Assembly (NCBI RefSeq): GCF_000004075.3
Contig: NC_026656.2
Span: 19,912,607 to 19,976,606 of the forward strand
Length of the DNA: 64,000 nt
DNA from: Cucumis sativus
Lineage: Eukaryota; Streptophyta; Magnoliopsida; Cucurbitales; Cucurbitaceae
Direction of reading: 5' to 3'
The notes under the pieces were generated by a model that was not told the DNA's origin, did not search any database, and saw only the letters and a program-made list of their open reading frames with translations. A program made the position numbers and the translations under genes. Of the stretch, positions 28,511-38,400 are shown one piece after another. The stretch's first letter is position 1, and the number at the start of each line of letters is the position of its first letter.

Positions 28511-29470
28511 TTAAAATTGGTTGAAAATTTTTCTGACTTGTTCAAGTGTGACAAACAAGACCACCGTAAAAGGCCCTTGCCGTGAAATCGTCGGAATAAA
28601 TCCTTTGTAAAGAGCCATCGGCCCTTCTGCCTTCACCGTCTTCATTGCACAGTCCAACGCCCCACTGTACGGTGCCGCCTCCCCTGCCTCCACCTTCATA
28701 TTCATGACTCTCGTCTTTATCACATCCACCGGATTCGATGCCACCGCCGCCACAAACCCCGCCGCGAAACTTGCTGTCACGTGTGTCCCCAGTCCGTCCT
28801 TCATCACACCCTTCTCCAATATCGTCTCTTTTATCTGATCGTACGACGCCAACTGCGCCGCCGTCACGATCATCGCTCGGTTCACCGTAAGCGCCGACCC
28901 GCGCCATAGACTAGTAATACCCTCTTGCTTCGACATTCTCGTGATCGCGTCCACCACTCCGGCGTAATTCCGCCGCTGAGCCACTGGAAGTCGTCCATCG
29001 GCCTGCATTCTCACCATTGCGACATCGGCCGGGTTCCCGACCGCTGCGCCAATCCCACCGGCGATTAACCCCGCGGTGATTTTCCGAGTCAGAGGCATAC
29101 TTCCGGAATCTGGATCGGACCATCTAGTCTTGAGGATATCGTAAAGACCCATTCGAGTGGTGGAGTAAAGAGTTTGCCGGAGAACAGTGGCAGAGACGCC
29201 AGAAAACAGAGCAGAAACGCCTTCGGACTGGACAATCCGCATGCCGACCGAGATGGGTCCAACGCGGGGAGGTTGCGGTGGCGGAATGTGGTAATAGTCC
29301 GGTGCAACAACGGAACGAGAAGCATTGAAAGCTAGGGCGGGAGGCAGATTTGGAAGCGCCGGTTTCTCTCCAGCCAATTGCATACGAACTTTGATGAGAT
29401 CGAGTGGGTGAGTGGAGCAACCGGCAACAATGGAAGCGATTCCGCCTTCGGCAAATCCCTTGAAACCCAT
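28511..29470 (-). CDS. DIC: Mitochondrial dicarboxylate carrier (DIC/UCP5-type), copy 1
   Basis: A single-exon gene for a 319-residue inner-membrane carrier of the SLC25 family, expected to exchange malate, oxaloacetate, succinate, phosphate or sulfate. Three tandem carrier repeats are visible, each with the PxDxx[KR]xR signature: HPLDLIKVR near residue 22, NPADVAMVR in the middle third and NPVDVIKTR in the last third. Each follows a Gly/Ala-rich helix. The family is intronless in Arabidopsis (DIC1-3), as here. Length is close to the usual 313. It faces a second copy at 33709-34668 in opposite orientation. The two proteins differ at only about a dozen to fifteen positions, nearly all in the first half. 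Confidence 0.95.
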   Translation of the reverse strand: MGFKGFAEGGIASIVAGCSTHPLDLIKVRMQLAGEKPALPNLPPALAFNASRSVVAPDYYHIPPPQPPRVGPISVGMRIVQSEGVSALFSGVSATVLRQTLYSTTRMGLYDILKTRWSDPDSGSMPLTRKITAGLIAGGIGAAVGNPADVAMVRMQADGRLPVAQRRNYAGVVDAITRMSKQEGITSLWRGSALTVNRAMIVTAAQLASYDQIKETILEKGVMKDGLGTHVTASFAAGFVAAVASNPVDVIKTRVMNMKVEAGEAAPYSGALDCAMKTVKAEGPMALYKGFIPTISRQGPFTVVLFVTLEQVRKIFNQF

Positions 29471-29565
29471 TTATGGAGAGAAAGTTAAATTGGGGGAAAT
29501 TTATTGAGGAATGAAGAAGGGGAGAAGAGAGATTTGGAAATGAATTTGGGGAATTTGGCAGTTAA

Positions 29566-29576
29566 GTTTATATAAG
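29566..29576 (-). promoter_or_regulatory. Probable TATA box of carrier copy 1
   Basis: On the minus strand the sequence reads CTTATATAAAC about 100 bases before the start codon at 29470, followed by a pyrimidine-rich leader. This fits a plant core promoter. Confidence 0.55.
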
Positions 29577-29639
29577 TAAAGGGAGGCGAAGGGAAATCAT
29601 ACGACGGCGGCGGATCTTTACGCGTGGTGCATTAATTGG

Positions 29640-30832
29640 AAGAAGATGCCGGGAAGTGAACATACAATTTAATTTGAGCGTTTAGGGTTTAGGTTACAAA
29701 TACAACTTTTCAAAGTTTCTATATTTTCTTTAAATCAAAATTTGGTAAACACATATTTCAAAGCTTATAAATAGAAATAGAATTATAAGGTAGATTAATT
29801 ATTTAGGCATTTTCAAAAAGAGTAAAATTCATCCAGCTTTTTAATTGCATTTAAGTTTATTGAAATATACCAACTAAAATATCATCCAACACAAATTATT
29901 TAACTAACATGCTTTTCATGATAAAATAAGTTATACAATAACGAACATAATTTTAAAAAATAAAGAATAGTTTTGTTTATAAAGAAAAGTCTAAAGTATT
30001 TAATTTAATTATATAGTTTGAATGGTCTTTAATAATTGAATGTTTGATTGGCTCACTCTTCACGACTTGGACGAAATTAAGTATTTAAATTATTATTGTT
30101 ATTGGAATAGTGATTCTCATGTGGTTGGGCCATGAGAATTAAATTTTGGGATGTGAAGTTTGGACCTATTCAATTTGTATGAATTGAATCATTCTTAGTG
30201 GGTTAATTTGTATTTGTCAAGTTAAATGTAAATGATGGGTGCACATCAAAATCAACACCAACTATATATTTCCCTAAATTATAAACTAGTTCTTAAGTTG
30301 GGTGGATTAACAGTGATATATTTTTCTTTATTTAATAAATTATTGTTTTAGTATGTTTAGAAAAAAATTTATTTTGAAATTTTGGTTTTTATTTTTGAGA
30401 AGATAAGCGTAAATTTTGGATCAAATAAGATTTTTTTTCTAAAATTTTAGGATTATTTATGAAAATTTTAATTAGTAGAGAGTATTTTTCAAACAACAAT
30501 TTTCATAAAACAAATTTTAAAAGTTTAAACCCACGTTTTTTAAAAAAATTGCATAAGATAACGAAAACATTTAGAAAAAAATAGTTCATGAAATATTACG
30601 AATATGACAAATATGATAAGTAATTAATAATATCGTACACTTTTAGATTTGATACTTTTGCAATTTAGATAATAGGGTTCATGTCATATACATTTTTTAA
30701 ATGGTAAAAGTAGCAAATTTAAAAATCAATAACTCTATTAATTACCATCGCTTTCAATAGCCATAGGATTAACGGTACGATATCACTAATTTTATCATAT
30801 TCGCAATATACATAAATACAATGTGTAATGAG
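29640..30832. other. AT-rich intergenic region between carrier copy 1 and the transposon
   Basis: Mostly AT-rich, with no open frame above 60 codons and no recognisable element. It would include the distal promoter of carrier copy 1. It ends at the target-site duplication of the Mutator-like element. Confidence 0.6.
30822..30832. repeat. Target-site duplication, left copy
   Basis: TGTGTAATGAG, identical to 33266-33276. It marks the left boundary of the Mutator-like element. Confidence 0.85.
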
Positions 30833-30958
30833 ATTTTTTTTTAAAATAATGTGTTTTGTGAAAATATTTTGAAAAATAGGGTTGTTGGTAAAGAAATTAT
30901 AAGAATAAGGTTGTTTCCCAAACTATTTTAAAAAATAGATGTTTTTTTTAAATTGAAT

Positions 30959-31113
30959 GAAGTCGTGTACGGGGTACACGACTTCCAAATGAAATTGAAC
31001 AAAGTCGTGTACCCCGTACATGACTTCCTAAATGCACATGTCAGCACATTTGACCACTTCGCTCCACGTATGCACGAGTTTGACCCACGTGGACGGAAGT
31101 CGTACACGACTTC
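30959..31113. repeat. Left subterminal palindrome cluster
   Basis: Three palindromes of one family: 30959-30985 (12-base arms GAAGTCGTGTAC around GGG), 31002-31026 (11-base arms with one mismatch around CCC) and 31096-31113 (8-base arms GAAGTCGT). All can form hairpins. They lie just inside the left end of the element and mirror the cluster at the right end. Confidence 0.85.
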
Positions 31114-31464
31114 CTAAATAATTGTTTTTAAAATTATTATATTTTAAAAGATTAACAAAATTAGTTTTTGTTTAAATGGCCAAATTTTTGGTAGTTTATG
31201 TTTATTATGAACAAATTAAAAAAATAAACCAAAGGTAAACACATCATTAGTGATATCTTATAAGAATTTTGAACGTTTTTTTTAATACTTGGTTCTCTAC
31301 TTTTAAAAAATATATATTATATATTGATATTATTAAGAATACTCCTACATCTCAATCATATATTAGCAACTTCTAATTTATAATTAATTTAAAAAAGTTC
31401 AACTTTTTATTTATACAACTTGAATAAGTTCTAGCAAAATTTTAAAACACTTAAATTATACAAC

Positions 31465-32607
31465 TTAAGAAGCTTCCCCATCTTCCTCTACGACATCATC
31501 GCCTTGTCGTCGTCGTCGCCGTCGAATGCGTCTACGATCTGTGTCGGCAACATTTAAACGTCAAGTCCGCTGAACAAGGCTGTCTATATCTCCCATGACT
31601 TCGTCACACATTGGACTAAAAATTTCAAAATTGTTTTCCATGGAGACTCGACGTACGTCTTCAACAAAATTATTCTGAACGATTGTAAATAATATAATTA
31701 AAAAATGTTCATGCTTGTATTAAATTTATAAATCATATTAAAACTATTACCATGCGATAACAGTAAGCGCCATCAGGTGTCATGAAGCGTCGGGTAATCG
31801 ACGTGTACCAGGAAAAGTAGTTATCTGATACTGTCGGCTTCTGTGTTGCTTATGCTTCGGCACAAAAATTATTTCGTGAATGCCACATTGCTATATGCTC
31901 TGCATGAATCCTACTCCAATATTGATCGTGCTTGCCTCTTAAATCAATTTGGTGTAGGCCCTGATCTGTGGAGCAAAACTCTGGTGGCATTTGTAGCATA
32001 TGGAACTGTCGCAATACACGATCTGCTTGATGCTTCTCAACGAGATGAAAGCAAATCATAGGACCCACATATGTCCACATCGCTTGACCGTTATGACATT
32101 GACGTGGAAACAATGCCATAATGTGGGACGTGTATGGTGTCCAATTAATCTGTTAAAAAAAAACGAACATAAGGAAACAACAAAAAACATGCCTACGCAA
32201 TATTGATATAATATTTTACTACCTGAGAGTTGATCAGCCGATCAAAAAACATTCGGTAGGTGATCAACATATTTGCGGGCAGTTCTGACAATGGTATAAC
32301 ACCGCTCCATCTAATGTGAGAAATGAAATCATTAATAAGTTATAAACCCTGCAAATTTTACTATATATATATATATAAAATACCTGAAACTCAAAGGTCG
32401 ACCAACTGACACCTCAACTGGTACTTGTGGTGCCAGAATAGGAAATCTGTCATACGCCCATACTTGCAACAATATTAATAGGCCAGCAATCTCTAAAGAT
32501 CGTGCATTACTCGCTCGACACAATTCCCTATACAACCATGCGAGGCATGCAGCGCCCCAAGCATACGTACCAGCCTGGTCAAAATTAATTAAAAGCGGGA
32601 GGAACAT
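31465..32607 (-). pseudogene. Plant mobile domain (PMD) gene inside the transposon, two in-frame stops
   Basis: PMD proteins (annotated elsewhere as MAIN-like or phosphatase-7 long-form homologues) are plant proteins often carried by Mutator-like and Gypsy elements. From the minus strand I read segments near 32390-32607 (with GTYAWGAACLAWLYRELCRA), 32225-32312 (WSGVIPLSELPANMLITYR), 31751-32151 (INWTPYTSHIMALFPRQC, then VEKHQADRVLRQFHMLQMP) and 31465-31680 (FEIFSPMCDEVM, ending in an Arg-rich run). Typical splice signals separate them. The third segment has a TAA at CAEA* but continues in the same frame with YFSWYTSITRRFMTPDGAY. The last has a TGA at VQRT*, again followed by the expected frame to a TAA at 31465. 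The N-terminal part is missing and replaced by GA-rich and palindromic DNA. It is a recently decayed copy. Confidence 0.75.
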
Positions 32608-32870
32608 ACAGTGGACCAGGGTGGGTTAGAAAGAGGAAAGATGAAGTTGGGATGAAGAATGGGTTAGAAAGAGGAAAGATGAAAGATGAAGAGAGAAAAA
32701 ACTAGATGAAGGAAGAGGAAATATGAAGGAAGAGGAGAGGAAAGATGAAGGAAGAGGAAAGGAAAGAGGAAGGAAGAACGAAAAAGAGGAAGAGGAAAAG
32801 TTTAGAGAGGAAGGAAAAAATATTTGGAATGAAGGCAGAATGAGGGAATTCTAGGGTTTTTAAAATAGGC

Positions 32871-33181
32871 GAAGTCGTGTAACCCGTACACGACTTCCTG
32901 CATGCGCGACACGTGTCCACACCCTCTGAACCCTACGTCCACCCGTGAACCCTACGGTTGACTGGACTGTTGACCGTTGACTCATTGTACGGAAGTCGTG
33001 TACGGGGTACATGACTTCCACCATACGCGGCAAAATGTGCCAGCTGTACGGGAGTCGTGTACCGGGTACACGACTCCAGTCAGAAAACGTGGGCCGGGTC
33101 CACGACTCCACTCGGATATCGTAAGCCCGGTCCACGACACCAAATCGATTTGTGGAAGTCGTGTACCCCGTACACGACTTC
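32871..33181. repeat. Right subterminal palindrome cluster
   Basis: At least four hairpin-forming units of the same family: 32871-32897 (11-base arms), 32992-33018 (one mismatch), 33051-33077 (12-base arms with GGAG start, CGG centre) and 33155-33181 (perfect arms GAAGTCGTGTAC around CCC). Two weaker relatives lie near 33085-33140. Short frames across them (for example one of 91 codons on the minus strand) only reflect the repeats. Confidence 0.8.
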
Positions 33182-33265
33182 AGTCACCTATTTTTGAAAA
33201 TACTTTCCCAACTACCCTATTTTTTAAAATACTTTCCCAAAAGACATTATTTTTAAAAAAAATCC

Positions 33266-33276
33266 TGTGTAATGAG
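33266..33276. repeat. Target-site duplication, right copy
   Basis: TGTGTAATGAG, identical to 30822-30832. It marks the right boundary of the Mutator-like element. Confidence 0.85.
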
Positions 33277-33601
33277 TTATTTTTTTCTAAATGTTTAAAA
33301 AATATAATGATATGTGTTGTATTATCGGGTGTTTTTGTGTTATTTTTGAAGTCCATTTTAAGACTAAAAAATAAAACAAACTTAATTGGGTTTTTTTTAT
33401 AAGTGAAGGTAAAATAAAAGGAAGCGAGTGGTTGGAAGAAGAAGGGCTTAATATAAATAAAGTCAGAGTCAAAGGAAGTCAAGAAGTGGGCAGTCGCATT
33501 AGGGCATCCCCTTCTTCCTTGGACCCACCGCCGTCTCCGGTCGCCATTTATTCTTCAACGCGTAAATGTAAGCTTCTCCGATCCCACATTCTTTCTCCTT
33601 C

Positions 33602-33610
33602 CTATATAAT
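33602..33610 (+). promoter_or_regulatory. Probable TATA box of carrier copy 2
   Basis: CTATATAAT lies about 100 bases upstream of the ATG at 33709, with a TC-rich leader between. The spacing equals that of copy 1. Confidence 0.55.
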
Positions 33611-33708
33611 GAATTTAATCTTCTTCTCTTCACCATTACCAATTACTTCCCTTCTCAATTCTTCTAATCACTTTTCTTCTTTCTCAAATCCTCAATTTCA
33701 ATCTCAGA

Positions 33709-34668
33709 ATGGGTTTAAAGGGATTTGCCGAAGGAGGAATCGCTTCCATTGTTGCCGGTTGCTCTACTCACCCACTTGATCTAATCAAAGTTCGGATGCA
33801 ATTAGATGGCGAGAAACCGCCACTTCCAAATCTCCGCCCTGCCCTAGCTTTCAATGCTTCTCGTTCCCTTGTTGCGCCAGAATCTTTTCACATTCCGCCG
33901 CCCCAACCTCCGCGTGTCGGACCCATATCGGTCGGCGTGCGGATTGTCCAGTCCGAAGGCGTTGCCGCTCTGTTTTCCGGTGTCTCTGCAACTGTTCTCC
34001 GACAAACTCTTTACTCCACCACTCGGATGGGTCTTTACGATATCCTCAAGACTAAATGGTCCAATCCAGATTCCGGAAGTATGCCTCTGACTCGGAAAAT
34101 CACCGCGGGGTTAATTGCCGGTGGGATTGGCGCAGCGGTCGGGAACCCGGCCGATGTCGCAATGGTGAGAATGCAGGCCGATGGACGGCTTCCAGTGTCT
34201 CAGCGGCGGAATTACGCCGGCGTGGTGGACGCGATCACGAGAATGTCGAAGCAGGAGGGGATTACTAGTCTATGGCGTGGGTCGGCACTTACGGTGAACC
34301 GGGCAATGATCGTGACGGCGGCGCAGTTGGCGTCGTACGATCAGATAAAAGAGACGATATTGGAGAAGGGTGTGATGAAGGACGGACTGGGGACACACGT
34401 GACGGCAAGTTTCGCGGCGGGGTTTGTGGCGGCGGTGGCGTCGAATCCGGTGGATGTGATAAAGACGAGAGTCATGAATATGAAGGTGGAGGCAGGGGAG
34501 GCGGCACCGTACAGTGGGGCGTTGGACTGTGCAATGAAGACGGTGAAGGCAGAAGGGCCGATGGCTCTTTACAAAGGATTTATTCCGACGATTTCACGGC
34601 AAGGGCCTTTCACGGTGGTCTTGTTTGTCACACTTGAACAAGTCAGAAAAATTTTCAACCAACTTTGA
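33709..34668 (+). CDS. DIC: Mitochondrial dicarboxylate carrier (DIC/UCP5-type), copy 2
   Basis: A second intact, intronless 319-residue carrier with the same three PxDxx[KR]xR signatures as copy 1. The last 600 or so bases are almost identical to copy 1, while the first third carries most differences (for example LDGEKPPLP versus LAGEKPALP, and ESF versus DYY near residue 58). Likeness stops at the stop codon: the 3' flanks are unrelated. The pair is transcribed divergently from a 4.2 kb spacer that contains the Mutator-like element. In Arabidopsis a single gene, DIC2 (At4g24570), lies beside REN1, so this pair is best read as a lineage-specific inverted duplication of DIC2. Confidence 0.95.
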   Translation: MGLKGFAEGGIASIVAGCSTHPLDLIKVRMQLDGEKPPLPNLRPALAFNASRSLVAPESFHIPPPQPPRVGPISVGVRIVQSEGVAALFSGVSATVLRQTLYSTTRMGLYDILKTKWSNPDSGSMPLTRKITAGLIAGGIGAAVGNPADVAMVRMQADGRLPVSQRRNYAGVVDAITRMSKQEGITSLWRGSALTVNRAMIVTAAQLASYDQIKETILEKGVMKDGLGTHVTASFAAGFVAAVASNPVDVIKTRVMNMKVEAGEAAPYSGALDCAMKTVKAEGPMALYKGFIPTISRQGPFTVVLFVTLEQVRKIFNQL

Positions 34669-35432
34669 TTTGACGATGGGTACTTTATATTATAAACTGT
34701 TCCCAAATTCTTTATATTCAATTTTAATTAATACATTTCAGATACACTTTTACATCTATCCTGTTTCTTCTTTACTCTTACAATAATTCATAATTTTAAG
34801 AATGAACTATTTTGGTTCATATAAAATTCTTAACTTTTAAAAAATGTATTGGAGGAAAATAGAATAAAAATAAAAATAAAAGAACCTAATCCACCTTTTT
34901 GTAAAGGGATTAAAATGTGTACTGTATCGAAGTAGAATGAATGGAATGAACAAAATGGTATTTATAAACCAATTATGTAATGCAATGTCTTACTTAACTA
35001 ATGTGAGGATGAGCACATGAATTAGGATCAAATGGGATTCCATTCTACTTGTGTTGCAATCTCCCCTGTAGGCATAGCATATAAGTTCAAACAGCAAACT
35101 TAGAATAATTTAAAATGGAATCTCTCACCTATGCTGAAGGGCATAGCAACAAATCCTTCCTATACAAAGATTTGAGCTATTCACTGAACAAGAAAAAGAA
35201 TTAGATAGAAACCAACAATAAGTCAAATAATTCAAGCAGTTTTGATCAAGAAACTGGCTCTTTATCTGTACATCATCTTGGCATTTTCATTAAGAGTGAA
35301 GGATTATTCTTCACTCTAATGTTTGCAACTTCAGAATGAATAATCATCAAAACCCCATCCCTTTTCCGAAAGGCCATAATAACTTAATAACTCACAACTC
35401 ATGAAGATTTATCTTATTACACTCCACCAGTA
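34669..35432. other. Intergenic, convergent 3' ends
   Basis: About 760 bases between the stop of carrier copy 2 (plus) and the stop of the REN1-like gene (minus). It holds the 3' untranslated regions of both. No other signal is seen. Confidence 0.7.
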
Positions 35433-38400
35433 TCATCTAGTAACCGTCCTTGAAGTTGTAAATCTGCTGCTATCCTGTCCAGTACCTTTTTCGGTATTAA
35501 TGGTCATATGATTCTCTGATTTTCCTCTATCCAGAGTGTTTTGGTTTTGGCCTCCTGTTCTTGTTCCTTTATCTGCATCTGATTTTCGAGATTGGTTGTT
35601 GTTATCAGTTCCTGCTCTCTTATCTGAGTCCTGAATGGATAGGAGGTTGTTGGCTGCCCTACTTGTTTCTGGATTGCGCATGGATTGAACATCGGATGAC
35701 CCTTGAGTTTCATCCGAATTTTGGAGTGAGCGTTGAGCTTCAAGTCCTCTGCTCTTATCCAAATTCTCGAATGGTTGACTTGAAACACGTCCCCGGTCCA
35801 TATTCTGGAGTTCATTTGCTATTTGGCTGCGCCGCTCCTTCAAAAAGTTGAGTCTGGTAGTAAGTTTTGTCAGTGCTGAAGAGGTATGATTTGGACCCTG
35901 CAATATACACAGATTAGACAACAGAATAGCTGCATCTGGTTACATTAGTCTACGGAAAAAAAGTAATTACGATTGAACTAATAATATGACAAGGATTTCG
36001 AAATAAACTGTTTGTGTTATTAATATAATTAGATTATTCTTAGGAGATATTATTCTTAGGAGATATTATTCTTAGGAGATATTATTCTTAGGAGATATTA
36101 TTCTGGAGATATTATTTGATATTATTTGCTTAAGTGTATTTCTCTATGGTTATATATAGGCTTGTATCTCTATTAAGTAATAAATGAAATATAGATTAAT
36201 TCCATAAAATCAACATGTGTTATGACCAGAATCTTAAATTTCTATCGATATTGAACTAGTAGACTATTATCATTTTTCACAAAGCGTGATTGACTTGTGT
36301 AATGAGTGGAAAACAAACTTTCTTTTGCAGAACGACATACAGGAACTACAGTTCAACATGGCACTTCAAAGCACCATTAGACTTTACTACCCACCTCAAT
36401 CCTCGCACCAGTTCTCTTAGGAGCCGTTGGCCTTGCTGGTAATGTCTCTGAAGCAGATGAATTGGTCGGCAACCCAAGTGATCTGACAGTGGCATTACGA
36501 GGATCTGGATGCTGGTGGAGAGGGGGATGTTTACTTGCGGAAGATGATGATTCCATCTTCTTTTCATTGTCATTTTCTGCTTGACCTGAAAGGACATCCT
36601 GCAAAAACACAATAACGAACTTAAAATGATTGTCAATTTGTTGAAAATCGGTCCGAGTATCCTACAATGCTCCTCGAGGCCCAAAACAGTAACTAAAATG
36701 CATTGCTATGATTCTTGACTTCGGCATGATCAAAATAGTTATTATAATGCATGCCCATGATTCATGGCTTCAAAAGAATCATAGCATTCTAGCGAAGAAA
36801 CAAGGTTTGATTAAAATTATGGAAAATATGGCTAATGCACAATTAAATTCAGATGAGGTGTCTAACAACAAAATTAGGGAAGTAGGAATCATTTCTTATC
36901 AGATAAGTTCAATCTTGATAGAAAGAAAGGAAAGAAAAGGAGATTCACCTTATTTCTGGAGTGTTCAGAATGCGAAGGGCCAAAAGCTCCAGCATCCTTC
37001 TTCTTGTCCTTCCTGTACCCATTTGAATCGTTAATCTCGCATGCATAATTACTATCCACATAAGAAAAGTTTGAAAAAGTTATGAACATGTTCTGTGCAA
37101 AAAATATTATTATGATATGACTATGCTAAAAACACTAACTTTCAGAAAGAGAAACCTACGATTTTGTTTGATGATTCTGTTCTTGTTGGGAGACATTACG
37201 TGAATCAGGTGACAAATTATTTTTCTGATCACGTAGCATATCAAGCTGTCCTCCATAGGCATTCACCATGTTGTTTAAATTGGCAATGTCTTTCTCCGCT
37301 TGATCTATTTCTTCAAGATCTGCCTTTGTCTAAACGAACAGGAAACGCATTAAACCATTGAAACTCTGTCATATAATTCTACATAATAAAATAGAAGGCA
37401 TAAAACAAACTGACCTTTTCACTAATATTAGCTAAATTTGGTAAGGGGCCTTGAGAAATTTTAAGTCCTGTTTCAAGTGCCATCCGCAGATCTCTCTCCT
37501 TTTGCAACTGTTCTTTTAGTCTTGCCACCTGAACATTCAATTCATAGTCATGATCAAGTCTTCTCATTAATTGACTTTGCAACTTTGATAACCACTAATA
37601 AGTCCCATAAACATGCTAAACTTTTTAGTATAACAGTGGGTGTCCAAGCTGTCATCCTTGAATAATCCACAGAACAAAAATTTGATCTTATAGCATTTGA
37701 AGTGATAAATCTCTATAGTAATCATGTTAGATATGCTGCCATAACTTGAACTATAGCTTAAAAGGCACGCAAACTAACATGTTATATGTACTATTGGGTC
37801 ATAGTTTTAACAAACACAATAAAAAATTAACTAATTTAATAAAGTGCATTGTTGTGAACCAAACAAAACAAATGGTGGAAAATTTTGAAAGAATCACAAG
37901 GTTCCAATTTTAAGTTCCATTGACTTAGAACATCAATCACATTATTGAGAATGAAGAAAATAAAACTAAGAGCACCAAAACTAATGGCCCATGAAGAGTT
38001 TACTTCTTGCTCAAGAGTTAGGCGACGCTCCTGCAAGGCCTTCTTTCGGTTTTCCAGGCTGGATTGCAAAGCCGCATTTTCTTTAGCCTGAATAAGAAGC
38101 ATTGAATAAATAAAAAGAACGATCGAGGAACCAGAAATGAAACTCCTAAGCCACCGAGAACCTTTACCTCCTCCAAAATTTTATTTTGCAGTTCACCTTT
38201 AGTGGCCTCGAGTCTCTGGATTTCAACCCTGAAAAAAGTACAAAAAGTATCAAATCAAACTTACAATACACAGGATAATGGGAAAAAAATGTGCATCATA
38301 CACCAAGAAGATAAAGACAACTGATATTGTAATCTTTTGAAGAGATTAATATAATGTCTCATGATATACTAGACGACTTAGCAAATATATATACAAAGGA

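Larger units (their letters stand above)
30833..33265. mobile_element. Mutator-like element carrying a plant mobile domain gene
   Basis: A 2.4 kb insertion bounded by a perfect 11-base direct repeat TGTGTAATGAG at 30822-30832 and 33266-33276. Mutator-like elements make 8-11 bp duplications. The ends are inverted copies: reading inward both begin with a T-run, then TAAAATAATG-like, TTTT-GAAA-ATTTT and AAAAATAGGG motifs. After that each end reaches a palindrome of the form GAAGTCGTGTAC-n3-GTACACGACTTC. The left arm has an extra insertion of about 40 bases. Inside, on the minus strand, lies a spliced plant mobile domain (PMD) frame with two in-frame stops. I see no MURA transposase, so the element is probably non-autonomous or dead. 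It sits between the head-to-head carrier genes. Confidence 0.8.

Noticed and set aside
28542..28907. Gly/Asp-rich 121-codon frame within carrier copy 1 (and its twin at 34272-34637)
   Set aside because: It is a shifted frame of the same strand as the GC-rich carrier coding region, and its composition is an artefact of that region.
30959..33181. Palindrome clusters as a CRISPR array
   Set aside because: Spacing is irregular, there are no unique spacers, and this is a plant nuclear genome.
32860..33402. Frames of 91 and 141 codons across the palindromes
   Set aside because: They arise from the palindrome family itself, as the RxRLPYSWH-like repeats show, and have no domain.
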